The position numbers and the translations under genes are program-made. From Ohtaekwangia sp035628875 (lineage in GTDB: Bacteria > Bacteroidota > Bacteroidia > Cytophagales > Cyclobacteriaceae), in contig DASPIZ010000060.1 of assembly GCA_035628875.1 (NCBI GenBank), forward strand, positions 1-64,000: a stretch of DNA of 64,000 bases. Reading direction: 5' to 3'. This document shows, in pieces, positions 43,902-52,606 of the stretch (positions are counted from its first letter, which is position 1; every line of letters begins with the position of its first letter). The notes under the pieces are model-generated. The model saw only the letters and a list, made by a program, of their open reading frames with translations. It was not told where the DNA came from and searched no databases.

Positions 43902-44984
43902 TTAAATAAAAATGATTTTCCAAAATCCGCATATTATGATTAATGCCAGGGCAAATGGCGTTAAATATTTCCAGGAAAGATTCATCAGTTGGTCAATTCG
44001 TAATCGGGGATAGGTCCAGCGTATCCATATTTGCACGCCTACAAAAAGCAGCGATTTGCTGAGTAACCAAAAAATTCCCCACACCGTTGAACCTGGGGTT
44101 CCCGGCACTCCACTTGTCCAGTTTGCTAATTGAACTGCGCCGATATTCGGCAACGGTGTATTCCAGCTTCCAAAAAATAAGACCGCTCCCAATATGCTTA
44201 CTAAAAGCATCATTCCGTATTCCGCGAGCATAATTACAGCCCAGCGAAACCCGGTATATTCTGTTTGAAATCCAGCGACCAGTTCTGACTCCGCCTCAGG
44301 CAGGTCAAAGGGTGCGCGATTGCATTCCGCCAGCGAAGCGATAAAAAATATGATCCACACCAGGAACAGGATTGGCATTCGAAAAATATTCCAGCTTAAG
44401 AATCCACCGATAGCCGTAGTATCAATATCCAGTGCAGGTATACTAAACAGGTATTGAGGCGTGTCACTGAATATGCCTTGCTGATACGACATTTCCTGTA
44501 GGTTCAATGTTTGACACATCATACATACGATCAAAACAGACAGGCCCAGGGGGACTTCGTACGAAATGATTTGAGCAGCAGAGCGCATGGTGCCTAGCAT
44601 ACTGTATTTATTATTCGAACTCCACCCGGCCAGAATAATACCGATCACGTCGAGTGACACAATCGCCAACAAAAAGAACAATGCCGAGGAGAGGTTTGCT
44701 CCCGACCATGATGGCGCCAATGGAATAACAGCAAATCCTGCGAAGACAGAAACGAATATGATAATCGGTGCAATCCTGAACAACAACTTATCGGCTGATG
44801 CCGGAATAATGTCTTCTTTTTGGATAAGCTTAACTAAATCGGCAACCGTTTGCAATATGCCATAGTACCCCACTTCCATTGGGCCTAACCGGTCCTGGAT
44901 GAAAGCTGATATCTTCCGTTCTGCATAGATTGCTACTACAGCGTAGAGAAGGATGAAAGGCAGTATGAAAATTAAAGTGGTCAA
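43902..44984 (-). CDS. nuoH: NADH-quinone oxidoreductase subunit H
   Basis: The 360-residue subunit has eight membrane helices and the family signatures YAERKISAFIQDRLGP near the N-terminus and AECNRAPFDLPEAESELVAGFQTEYTG, which lines the quinone-binding chamber. It joins the membrane and peripheral arms of complex I. It is not preceded by nuoA-G in the window: the next gene upstream is murI, 81 bp away. Confidence 0.94.
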   Translation of the reverse strand: MTTLIFILPFILLYAVVAIYAERKISAFIQDRLGPMEVGYYGILQTVADLVKLIQKEDIIPASADKLLFRIAPIIIFVSVFAGFAVIPLAPSWSGANLSSALFFLLAIVSLDVIGIILAGWSSNNKYSMLGTMRSAAQIISYEVPLGLSVLIVCMMCQTLNLQEMSYQQGIFSDTPQYLFSIPALDIDTTAIGGFLSWNIFRMPILFLVWIIFFIASLAECNRAPFDLPEAESELVAGFQTEYTGFRWAVIMLAEYGMMLLVSILGAVLFFGSWNTPLPNIGAVQLANWTSGVPGTPGSTVWGIFWLLSKSLLFVGVQIWIRWTYPRLRIDQLMNLSWKYLTPFALALIIICGFWKIIFI

Positions 44985-45065
44985 CGTACGGTTTTACCCA
45001 CGAATATGGGGAATTTATTTGTCATGAATTCACAATATTTGCGAAAAACAACACATTGATCTTAC

Positions 45066-45878
45066 TTAATCCCAAAGCGGGTGCTTTTCGAGGGTGACTT
45101 CATCTTTAAAGAATAAGCGCGCAGAAGCCTCAAACGATTCTGTATAATCTGAAACTAAAAATTGTTGCTGTGATTGAGTGTTGTTGTTGACGAGGTTTTC
45201 TTTCTCGAGGTAGTTCTTTAACGCTGCAGCAACTGTTTCCGAAGAATCAAGCACTTTCATTTTTCCCTGATAGTAATTACTGATCTCTTTTTTAATTAAC
45301 GGATAATGGGTACAGGCGAGAATCAGCGCTTCAACGCCCTCCAATGCCGGATCAGAAAGGTATTGTGCGATAATTTCATGACTGATCTGATTGTTGAAAA
45401 AACCTTCTTCGATCATGGGCGCCAGTAGTGGCGTAGCAACAGAACGTACGGTGATGTTTTTGCCGGACTCTTCGATCTTGCGTACATAAACGCCGGATTG
45501 AACAGTACGTTTTGTTCCAATCAATCCTATCTGCTTTCCTGCGAAGTTCGTACTCACCAACTCAATCATGGGATCAATGACATTGATGATCTTAATGTCT
45601 TTTCGCACATATTCTGTTAATAGTTCGTATGCCGCTGATGATGCTGAGTTACATGCAATGACAATTACCTTGCACCCTTTTTTCACCAGTACGTCTGCGA
45701 TCTTGATGGAGTACGCCTGAATGGCAGCTTCCGATTTTTCTCCGTACGGCAAATGTGCGGTATCACCGAAGTAAATCATATTTTCGCCAGGCAACAGATT
45801 CTGTATGGCGTGTGCCACTGTTAAACCCCCAATTCCGCTATCGAATACTCCGATAGGTTGGATTTTATTAAGTTTCAT
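45066..45878 (-). CDS. murI: Glutamate racemase
   Basis: The 270-residue enzyme has the catalytic base region FDSGIGGL (Asp13) and the two cysteine motifs VIACNSAS (Cys76) and ILACTHYP (Cys189) that pull protons from opposite sides of glutamate. It supplies D-glutamate for peptidoglycan in the cytosol. Length is normal. It precedes nuoH on the same strand with an 81 bp gap, which may hold a promoter. Confidence 0.95.
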   Translation of the reverse strand: MKLNKIQPIGVFDSGIGGLTVAHAIQNLLPGENMIYFGDTAHLPYGEKSEAAIQAYSIKIADVLVKKGCKVIVIACNSASSAAYELLTEYVRKDIKIINVIDPMIELVSTNFAGKQIGLIGTKRTVQSGVYVRKIEESGKNITVRSVATPLLAPMIEEGFFNNQISHEIIAQYLSDPALEGVEALILACTHYPLIKKEISNYYQGKMKVLDSSETVAAALKNYLEKENLVNNNTQSQQQFLVSDYTESFEASARLFFKDEVTLEKHPLWD

Positions 45879-46028
45879 TTTATTTACTTGATTTGCTTAC
45901 CGGTGTGCATGCCGACCAGCACTTCACCGATCACCAGTTACCTCATCGATAAATAAGGATGCGAAGTTTATCATTTTTGAAATGATGTTATCTATCCGGA
46001 ATAAAAATTTTCCACATCGTGAAATAAA

Positions 46029-46057
46029 AAGGACTGTTCAACGGTTGAACAGTCCTT
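46029..46057 (-). terminator. Intrinsic terminator after the zinc-ribbon membrane gene
   Basis: A perfect 14-bp inverted repeat, AAGGACTGTTCAAC (46029-46042) and GTTGAACAGTCCTT (46044-46057), lies about 20 bp after the stop of the minus-strand gene at 46077. On that strand it is followed by a T-rich run (TTTTTATTTC), as expected of a Rho-independent terminator. Confidence 0.8.
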
Positions 46058-46076
46058 CACCAAAATACAAAATGAA

Positions 46077-46814
46077 TTATGCGATGTTCGTAGAAAGTTG
46101 GGCTACCATGATCTCTCGCTTTTCGCGATGGTTACAATAAGTACAGGCGAGATGTTCGATGAGGTAGCCGGTCTCTGATTGTGTAGGCGCCTTACCAATC
46201 TCTTCGCTATCGATTAGCAAGGTATAAAATCCGCATTCCGGGCATTCAATGGCTTGTTCACTAACGATGTATTTTTCAATTTTTTTATAACCTGTTTTTT
46301 CATCAATCCAAACATCGTAATCAACAACCTGGATGTCTTCTTCTTTGATCTGGGAGGTTTCCAGGTGGTGGTCTTCTTCTGTCTCACTCAATTTCCGCAT
46401 GGTGTTTCCATCCGGAGAGATACGTGGTTTGTTTCTAAGTTTTATGAGTCGCTTGGACAATTTCTGCGGATAATAAATCCGGAGAAGACTGTTAAAAATA
46501 AAGTAACCAACAATGATAACACATACACTGATAAAGGCACGAACAAAAAACCAACGCAGCCCATTATCGAGAATCAAGTCACTCCCCACAGTGTTAATGG
46601 CACATGCTGCAGCAATAATAAACGCGATGATGGCATACCAGAAGTTTTTGATCTCACGGAGATTAACATAATCGTATTTCTCCTTGTAATCGCGGAGCCT
46701 AAAAACGTTAAACTCATGATAGATGAGCATAAGGATGCCCAACGCAATACTTAAAACGGTTCCATAGTACATGTATTGATTCCATGCATCCAGAAAGGAA
46801 GAACTGGTTTCCAT
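46077..46814 (-). CDS. Membrane protein with C-terminal zinc ribbon
   Basis: The 245-residue protein has three membrane helices (about 18-32, 58-75, 88-110) and a long charged cytoplasmic part. It ends in a zinc-ribbon-like pair of CxxC knuckles (ECPECGF and ACTYCNHRE). The zinc ribbon could bind nucleic acid or a protein partner at the membrane. I recognise no named family. It is transcribed alone, ending at the hairpin terminator at 46029-46057 and divergent from fabI. Confidence 0.7.
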   Translation of the reverse strand: METSSSFLDAWNQYMYYGTVLSIALGILMLIYHEFNVFRLRDYKEKYDYVNLREIKNFWYAIIAFIIAAACAINTVGSDLILDNGLRWFFVRAFISVCVIIVGYFIFNSLLRIYYPQKLSKRLIKLRNKPRISPDGNTMRKLSETEEDHHLETSQIKEEDIQVVDYDVWIDEKTGYKKIEKYIVSEQAIECPECGFYTLLIDSEEIGKAPTQSETGYLIEHLACTYCNHREKREIMVAQLSTNIA

Positions 46815-47025
46815 AGGTTAGGGTTGTTTGGTTGTACTTAAAAATAACATTTGTTCCTGTTGATTGCCATCATTTTTTTCCTGTAACGGCCTGGACGGCA
46901 GTATTTCTTTTATCTAAATCCCGCTTACCTAAGGATGGTAACTCAAATTATGGAGTGAAAAGGCGCTTTTTAAGGTAGTATTTGTAATATTGTGCCTAAA
47001 CCAACCATTCTATCAATTAAAAGAT

Positions 47026-47838
47026 ATGGCGAATAATGTATTGAAAGGAAAACGCGGCATCATCTTCGGTGCACTCGACGAAAATTCTATTGCGTGGAAA
47101 ACAGCGCTTAAAATCAAGGAAGAAGGAGCAACCTTTACACTAACGAATGCCCCCATAGCCATGCGCATGGGAAAAATCAATGAGCTGGCAAAAATGTGTA
47201 ATGCTGAGATCATACCGGCTGATGCTACTTCAGAGGCAGACCTGAATAATCTCTTCAGTAAGTCCATGGAAATTCTCGGTGGCAAACTCGACTTTGTTTT
47301 GCATTCTATTGGCATGAGCCCGAACGTTCGCAAAGACAAACCATACGGGGACCTAAACTACGATTGGTTTTTGAAAACCCTCGATATATCAGGTGTGTCA
47401 TTTCATAAAGTATTACAAACTGCGGAGAAAACAGATGCGATGAACGAATGGGGATCTATCCTGGCATTAACTTACATCGCAGCACAACGCACTTTCCCGG
47501 ACTATTCTGATATGGCACAGGCCAAAGCTGTGTTGGAATCGATCGCCAGAAGCTACGGCTATCGTTTTGGCAAGTTGAAAAAGGTACGGGTTAACACGAT
47601 CTCTCAATCTCCAACGGTGACCACAGCAGGTGCCGGGATATCTGGGTTTGATGTATTCTTTGAGTATGCCAACATGATGTCACCACTTGGAAATGCTTCT
47701 GCAGAAGATTGCGCTAACTACATCGTTATGATGTTCTCCGATTATACAAGGATGATCACCATGCAAAACCTTATGCACGACGGCGGATTTTCATCAACCG
47801 GAATTACTGAAGAACTGGTTGCACGCCTGACAAAGTAG
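47026..47838 (+). CDS. fabI: Enoyl-[acyl-carrier-protein] reductase (NADH)
   Basis: 270 residues from the ATG at 47026, preceded by an AAAAG ribosome-site-like tract; a longer GTG-type start would add 12 residues that look untranslated. It is a short-chain dehydrogenase fold with the nucleotide-binding region GKRGIIFGALDENSIAW and the FabI catalytic pair Tyr-x6-Lys in YSDMAQAKAVLES. It performs the last reduction of each fatty-acid elongation cycle. It is divergent from the zinc-ribbon membrane gene, with about 200 bp between the two starts holding a shared control region. Confidence 0.92.
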   Translation: MANNVLKGKRGIIFGALDENSIAWKTALKIKEEGATFTLTNAPIAMRMGKINELAKMCNAEIIPADATSEADLNNLFSKSMEILGGKLDFVLHSIGMSPNVRKDKPYGDLNYDWFLKTLDISGVSFHKVLQTAEKTDAMNEWGSILALTYIAAQRTFPDYSDMAQAKAVLESIARSYGYRFGKLKKVRVNTISQSPTVTTAGAGISGFDVFFEYANMMSPLGNASAEDCANYIVMMFSDYTRMITMQNLMHDGGFSSTGITEELVARLTK

Positions 47839-47899
47839 CGTTAGGTACTTTCGTGATGGCGATAAGCTGCAAGGTGAGTGCGATAGTTAGGTGTTGGGT

Positions 47900-48139
47900 A
47901 AAAAGTTGCGAGCTGTGAGCTTCGAGCTGCGAGTTTGGTGGGTGGTAACTTATGTGTTTTACGATTTATAAGAGATTTTAACCGCCCCCGTTCAGCTATT
48001 CGTTGAACATCCCCTCCTTATTCAAGGCGGGGAGTTTGTAACTTCATCAGTTATCGAACACACACCTCAAACCTCAAACAACTGGCACAAACTCGTCGTT
48101 CTCGAAAACCAACCATGAACTTTGAACCATGAACTTCGA
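47900..48139. repeat. Third copy of the dispersed repeat family, before ispE
   Basis: The 310 bp stretch between fabI and ispE contains a GTTGCGAGCTGTGAGCTTCG module (about 47905-47932), a GC-rich part with a CCCCTCC/GGCGGGGAG dyad (about 48008-48035), then CCTCAAACCTCAAAC heptads and CCATGAACTTTGAACCATGAAC at 48062-48139. It matches the 41.4-41.9 kb block in content and order and ends 9 bp before the ispE ATG. Confidence 0.75.
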
Positions 48140-48148
48140 AACTGAATC

Positions 48149-48955
48149 ATGCTTGCTTTTCCTCCTTGTAAGTTGAATCTTGGTCTTCATGTTACGCATA
48201 AGCGGATGGATGGGTATCATGATATTGAGACTTGCTTTTATCCGGTGCCATTTACCGATGTGCTGGAAGTTGTTGTGTCTGATCAATTTGCTTTTTCAAG
48301 TACAGGTGTTGTAGTTCCTGGTCCAGTGGAGAATAACCTCTGTGTAAAAGCGTTTGAATTGTTAAAGCATGATCATGACCTGGCACCGGTTCAAATTCAT
48401 TTGCATAAAATTATTCCTACGGGTGCAGGTTTGGGTGGAGGATCTTCCGATGCAGCCTATACCCTTCGACTGCTGAATCAAGTTTTTGATCTGAATTTAA
48501 GTCTGGATCAACTGATGCAATATGCGGCTAAGCTGGGAAGTGATTGTGCATTTTTTATTGGTGATAAGCCGATGATCGGAAAGGGCAGAGGCGAACTATT
48601 GCATGACATTAACTTATCATTGAAAGGAAAATATGTCGTGTTGATTAAGCCAGACCTGGAGGTCTCCACAGCGGCGGCCTATGCCGGGATTACTCCCGAT
48701 ACGCCAGCTATGCCAATAGCAGAAATTCTGACGCAACATCCCATGAGTCATTGGAAAGAGATGCTGGTTAATGATTTTGAGGTTTCGGTATTCCAGAAAT
48801 TTCCAATATTAAAACATATCAAAGAATCATTGTATGATGCCGGTGCCGTTTACGCGTGTATGAGCGGTTCCGGGTCAACGGTGTTTGGTATTTTTGATAC
48901 AGCGGTTCAACCTGCAACTGACTATCCTGTCATGTGGAGTGGTTACTTACAGTGA
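48149..48955 (+). CDS. ispE: 4-diphosphocytidyl-2-C-methyl-D-erythritol kinase
   Basis: The 268-residue GHMP kinase has the ATP loop PTGAGLGGGSSDAAYT, the N-terminal KLNLGLHVTHKRMDGYHD and the C-terminal GAVYACMSGSGSTVFG. It phosphorylates CDP-methylerythritol in the MEP isoprenoid pathway, in the cytosol. The promoter region is occupied by repeats, so its control elements could not be identified. Length is normal. Confidence 0.94.
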   Translation: MLAFPPCKLNLGLHVTHKRMDGYHDIETCFYPVPFTDVLEVVVSDQFAFSSTGVVVPGPVENNLCVKAFELLKHDHDLAPVQIHLHKIIPTGAGLGGGSSDAAYTLRLLNQVFDLNLSLDQLMQYAAKLGSDCAFFIGDKPMIGKGRGELLHDINLSLKGKYVVLIKPDLEVSTAAAYAGITPDTPAMPIAEILTQHPMSHWKEMLVNDFEVSVFQKFPILKHIKESLYDAGAVYACMSGSGSTVFGIFDTAVQPATDYPVMWSGYLQ

Positions 48956-49275
48956 GAAAAGCTTCGAGCCGCGAGCTTCCTTTAGATTTGTGTTTTTTTC
49001 TTCGAAGGTGTTTCGAGTATTTTCACCGCGGAGTCGCGGAGTCGCAAGGTGCCGCAAAGTAAAGACCAAGCCCATAGTTAAAAGCAAAATCTTTCCGTGT
49101 ATTCTTCCGTGTATTCCGAGTTTTCTGTGAGCGGAATGCATTTTTTTCTCTCACAGAAATCACAGAATAAACCACAGAAAGATTCGTAAACAATTCCGTG
49201 TATTCCGAGTTTTCTGTGAGCTGAAATGCATTTTTTCTCTCACAGAAACTAGAGAATAAACCACAGAAAGATTAG
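48956..49275. repeat. Hairpin repeat cluster with an 89-bp tandem unit
   Basis: After ispE come a GAGCCGCGAG module (about 48960), a TTTTCACCGCGGAGTCGCGG module (49021 on), and two adjacent 89-bp units (49106-49194 and 49195-49275+). Each unit starts TTCCGTGTATTCCGAG and contains a TTTCTGTGAG/CTCACAGAAA stem. The unit is related to the repeats at 63624-63956. The hairpins lie between convergent genes and may end transcription of both. Confidence 0.8.
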
Positions 49276-50169
49276 TCAAACATTCCGCGATAGATCAAAT
49301 CGTTTTTTCAAAAGCGGATAAGAGAATACTGCGCATAGGATTACCCCAGTTCCGAAGTAAAAATTCACGCTCATTTTTTCTGTCTGGCCGAAGATGATCA
49401 CCGCCATTATAATGCCATAGAGTGGTTCAAGATTTAGCGCAAGCTGGATTACGAAAACACTGATTTTTTTCATTAGCTCAACGGCAACGGAATACGCATA
49501 CACGGAACACACGCCGGCGAGTAAGGCAATATAAATCCAATCCATAGTGGTTGGAATAAGATGTAATTCACCGTTTGTCCAGAAGGATTGATACACCGGA
49601 AGGAACAAACCAATCGCTATAAACACGGCAATCATTTCATAAAAAGTAATGGTGAATGCCGGTACTTGTTTTACCATTTTAGAATTAAAAACCGAAAACA
49701 ATGCCGACGTAAATCCCGCCAGAATTCCCAGTAAAAGGCCAGCGGTGTATTTGAAGTCAACGGAAAAAATAAGATATAGCCCGGCGATAACGACAAGCCC
49801 AAGAATCACTTCGAATTTTTTAATACGGGTGCGATTGAAAAGTGGTTCTAGGAGTGCTGCCCATAGCGAGTTCGTTGCAAATCCAACAAGGCTCACAGAA
49901 ACATTGGATACCCGTGCTGATCCGAAAAACGCCATCCAGTGAACAGCTACGATAAGGCCAATTAAAAATAAGCGGATGAGTTGTATGCGCGTTATGCGAA
50001 ACGAGCCTTTGGTGATCAGGATAACAATTCCCATTCCAAGTACAGCGAGAATGGCACGATAGAATACCATCTCCACGGCGGGGATAGAGATGAGTTTACC
50101 CAGGATAGCAGAGAAACCCCAGAGAAATACAATAAAATGCAGCTGCAGGTAATCTGATCTGCTGACCAT
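49276..50169 (-). CDS. EamA-family (DMT) transporter
   Basis: The 297-residue inner-membrane protein has about ten helices in two five-helix halves, typical of the drug/metabolite transporter superfamily (first half AILGKLISIPAVEMVFYRAILAVLG, second half with LNLEPLYGIIMAVIIFGQTEKM). Substrates range from amino acids to nucleotide sugars and cannot be told here. Its start overlaps the LptF/LptG-type stop (TAATG), so they are co-translated. Confidence 0.85.
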   Translation of the reverse strand: MVSRSDYLQLHFIVFLWGFSAILGKLISIPAVEMVFYRAILAVLGMGIVILITKGSFRITRIQLIRLFLIGLIVAVHWMAFFGSARVSNVSVSLVGFATNSLWAALLEPLFNRTRIKKFEVILGLVVIAGLYLIFSVDFKYTAGLLLGILAGFTSALFSVFNSKMVKQVPAFTITFYEMIAVFIAIGLFLPVYQSFWTNGELHLIPTTMDWIYIALLAGVCSVYAYSVAVELMKKISVFVIQLALNLEPLYGIIMAVIIFGQTEKMSVNFYFGTGVILCAVFSYPLLKKRFDLSRNV

Positions 50170-51287
50170 TAACGTGGAACGTATTTATACATGGCCAGCG
50201 AAATAAAAGCAAAAATAATGTTCGGAATCCAGACCGAAATTGCCGGAGGCATTGAGCCGGTTTCAGCAAAGGTTCTGAACAAAATAAAGAACAAAATAAA
50301 AATGAACGATAAGAGAAAACCCAGCGCAATCTGAAGTCCGGTGCCGCCCCTGCTTTTCCGTGAAGAAACAATAGCTCCCATAAACGTGAGTATAAAAATC
50401 GAAAAAGGTTGGGAGTAACGGGTGTACTTTTCTACTTCATAAACTTCAACACCGGTTGAGCCTCTTGCACGCAATGTCCTGATATAAGCATTTAACTCAT
50501 TCAGCGTTAAGCCATCGTATTTCCGGTAATCATTTTCAAATTCTTCAGGATGAATTACCAGGGTAGTGTCCATCACTTTACCGGATCGTAAACTATCCGG
50601 AATAGCTTGCTTCACGCGTTGATATGCTCCGGGTGTTGTATCGAAAACCGCATCGACTTTTTTGATCGACCAGTCTTCGAGTTTCCATTTATTTATGGTT
50701 GTGTCCCATTTGATCCGGTTTGCGGTAAGCTTTTCAATGAGTCTGTTATCTTCAAAACGCTCTAAGGTGAAGTGATAACCGGTGTTGTTGTGGTTGTTGT
50801 AGCTTTGCATGTACAGGTACGTGTCCGGCGCTACCTGGATATGAATGTTACGTTGGTCAAAGTAGTATTTGTTCTTGAGGTGCTGAAGTTCAAACGCAAG
50901 CCTGCTCTTATTGGAATTCGGAATAACCCAACCGCTGAGTACAAAGCTGATTCCGGCTATGATTAATGAACCGATAAAAAACGGGAGCAGGAATCTTCTG
51001 AAACTCACGCCACTGCTTAAGATGGCAATGATCTCGGTTCGGCCTGCCATTTGTGCGCATACATATACCGTTGCAATAAAAATGGTGATAGGTGTTATAA
51101 AGCTTCCGATCCATGAAATGTAGTCGAGGTAATAACCGGCGATCTGCCCACCTGTAACACCGGCCTTGGCAAACTTATCCATCTTATCGGTGAGATCGAT
51201 TACTGTAATGACGGCAAGCAGGATCAATACCACAAAGAAGAAAGTGCTTAGAAAGCGTTTCAGTATGTATTGATCGAGTAATTTCAT
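50169..51287 (-). CDS. LptF/LptG-family permease
   Basis: The 372-residue protein has the layout of the lipopolysaccharide-export permease family (YjgP/YjgQ): three N-terminal helices, a beta-rich periplasmic domain (about 100-270) and three C-terminal helices. Conserved segments are LDQYILKRFLSTFFFV and SQPFSIFILTFMGAIVSSRKSRGG. With LptB it would lift lipopolysaccharide from the inner membrane. It cannot be told apart as F or G. It lies downstream of tgt and is coupled to the EamA gene. Confidence 0.85.
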   Translation of the reverse strand: MKLLDQYILKRFLSTFFFVVLILLAVITVIDLTDKMDKFAKAGVTGGQIAGYYLDYISWIGSFITPITIFIATVYVCAQMAGRTEIIAILSSGVSFRRFLLPFFIGSLIIAGISFVLSGWVIPNSNKSRLAFELQHLKNKYYFDQRNIHIQVAPDTYLYMQSYNNHNNTGYHFTLERFEDNRLIEKLTANRIKWDTTINKWKLEDWSIKKVDAVFDTTPGAYQRVKQAIPDSLRSGKVMDTTLVIHPEEFENDYRKYDGLTLNELNAYIRTLRARGSTGVEVYEVEKYTRYSQPFSIFILTFMGAIVSSRKSRGGTGLQIALGFLLSFIFILFFILFRTFAETGSMPPAISVWIPNIIFAFISLAMYKYVPR

Positions 51288-51332
51288 GATATCTTAATTA
51301 CACCTCTTCAAAACGATGAAGATAATGGTTTG

Positions 51333-52463
51333 TTAAAGTCTGCGGCTTACTGTTTTCACCATGGCGTTTTTCCATGATGCGAAATCGCCCGCGATAATAT
51401 GTTCCCGGGCCTGATTTACTAACCATAAATAAAACGCAAGATTGTGAATGGAAGCAATTTGTGCGCCCAAAATTTCTTTATTGATGATGAGATGCCGCAG
51501 GTACGCCTTCGAATAAAATGTGCTGGCATAACCACCAAGGGTTACATCGATCGGCGACAAGTCCTCTTTCCACTTTTCATTTCTTATGTTAATAATTCCT
51601 TCTGTTGTAAACAACATGCCGTTTCTTGCGTTGCGGGTCGGCATTACACAGTCGAACATATCGATACCGAGGGCAATACATTCCAGGATGTTTCCTGGCG
51701 TACCCACACCCATCAGGTAGCGCGGCTTGTCTTGCGGCAAAATGTTGCAAACAAGACTAGTCATTGCATACATATCCTCATGTGGCTCGCCCACCGATAA
51801 ACCACCGATCGCATTTCCCGGTTGATCTTGAGCAGCGATAAACTCCGCCGATTGTTCACGAAGGTCTTTGTATACGCTTCCCTGCACAATGGGGAATAGC
51901 ACTTGTTCGTACCCGTAATGTGGTTCTGTCGTGGATATCCGGTCAACGCAACGTTTCAGCCACTGGTGGGTTAAGGCCAGTGAATTTTTGGCGTAGGTAT
52001 AGTCGCAAGGATAAGGTGTACATTCATCAAAGGCCATAATGATGTCGGCGCCGATAGTGCGTTGTATATCCATTACCCGCTCCGGACTAAAATGATGGCG
52101 CGATCCGTCAATGTGTGATTTAAAAGTTACGCCATCGGGCGTGATTTTTCTGTTTTCGGCTAGTGAGTAAACCTGGTATCCACCACTGTCTGTTAAGATG
52201 GGTTTTGTCCAGCCGTTGAAATTATGTAATCCACCTGTTTTCTGGAGTAGGTCTAAACCCGGTCTTAAATATAAGTGATAAGTATTCCCGAGGATGATCT
52301 GCGCTTTGACGTCATGTTCGAGTTCGCGTTGATGTACCGCTTTCACTGATCCAGCCGTACCAACAGGCATAAAGATCGGCGTCTGGATTTCTCCATGTGC
52401 GGTAGTAATAATACCCGCCCGGGCTTTAGATTGATGATCGGTAGATACTAATTGAAAATTCAT
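51333..52463 (-). CDS. tgt: tRNA-guanine transglycosylase lacking the usual zinc cysteines
   Basis: The 376-residue TIM-barrel enzyme has the substrate motifs ILTDSGGYQVYSLAE and MAFDECTPYPCDY, with the second aspartate and anticodon region in DCVMPTRNARNG. It swaps guanine for a queuine precursor in tRNA anticodons. The zinc site of typical enzymes has CxCxxC plus His; here the stretch reads PIDVTLGGYASTFYSKAYLRHL with no cysteines, while the histidine in SIHNL remains. A similar loss may be common in the phylum. A -7 element 7 bp upstream suggests its own promoter. Confidence 0.92.
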   Translation of the reverse strand: MNFQLVSTDHQSKARAGIITTAHGEIQTPIFMPVGTAGSVKAVHQRELEHDVKAQIILGNTYHLYLRPGLDLLQKTGGLHNFNGWTKPILTDSGGYQVYSLAENRKITPDGVTFKSHIDGSRHHFSPERVMDIQRTIGADIIMAFDECTPYPCDYTYAKNSLALTHQWLKRCVDRISTTEPHYGYEQVLFPIVQGSVYKDLREQSAEFIAAQDQPGNAIGGLSVGEPHEDMYAMTSLVCNILPQDKPRYLMGVGTPGNILECIALGIDMFDCVMPTRNARNGMLFTTEGIINIRNEKWKEDLSPIDVTLGGYASTFYSKAYLRHLIINKEILGAQIASIHNLAFYLWLVNQAREHIIAGDFASWKNAMVKTVSRRL

Positions 52464-52470
52464 AAGCCCG

Positions 52471-52478
52471 CAAAAATA
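52471..52478 (-). promoter_or_regulatory. TAnnTTTG -7 element before tgt
   Basis: The minus strand reads TATTTTTG, matching the -7 consensus, ending 7 bases before the tgt ATG at 52463. It is the fourth near-leaderless arrangement in the window, after those of the A2M, cystathionine beta-synthase and pyrR genes. Confidence 0.4.
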
Positions 52479-52606
52479 CAGTTAACCCGTCATAGATTAT
52501 GGTTTTTCATCGGCAAGTTTTTCAAGGCGGGGTAAGGCGTTGAACGGTTGTTAAATTAAACACCAACCTCAAGGAGGAGCAAATAGATAAACAGAAAAAA
52601 CAGTAG

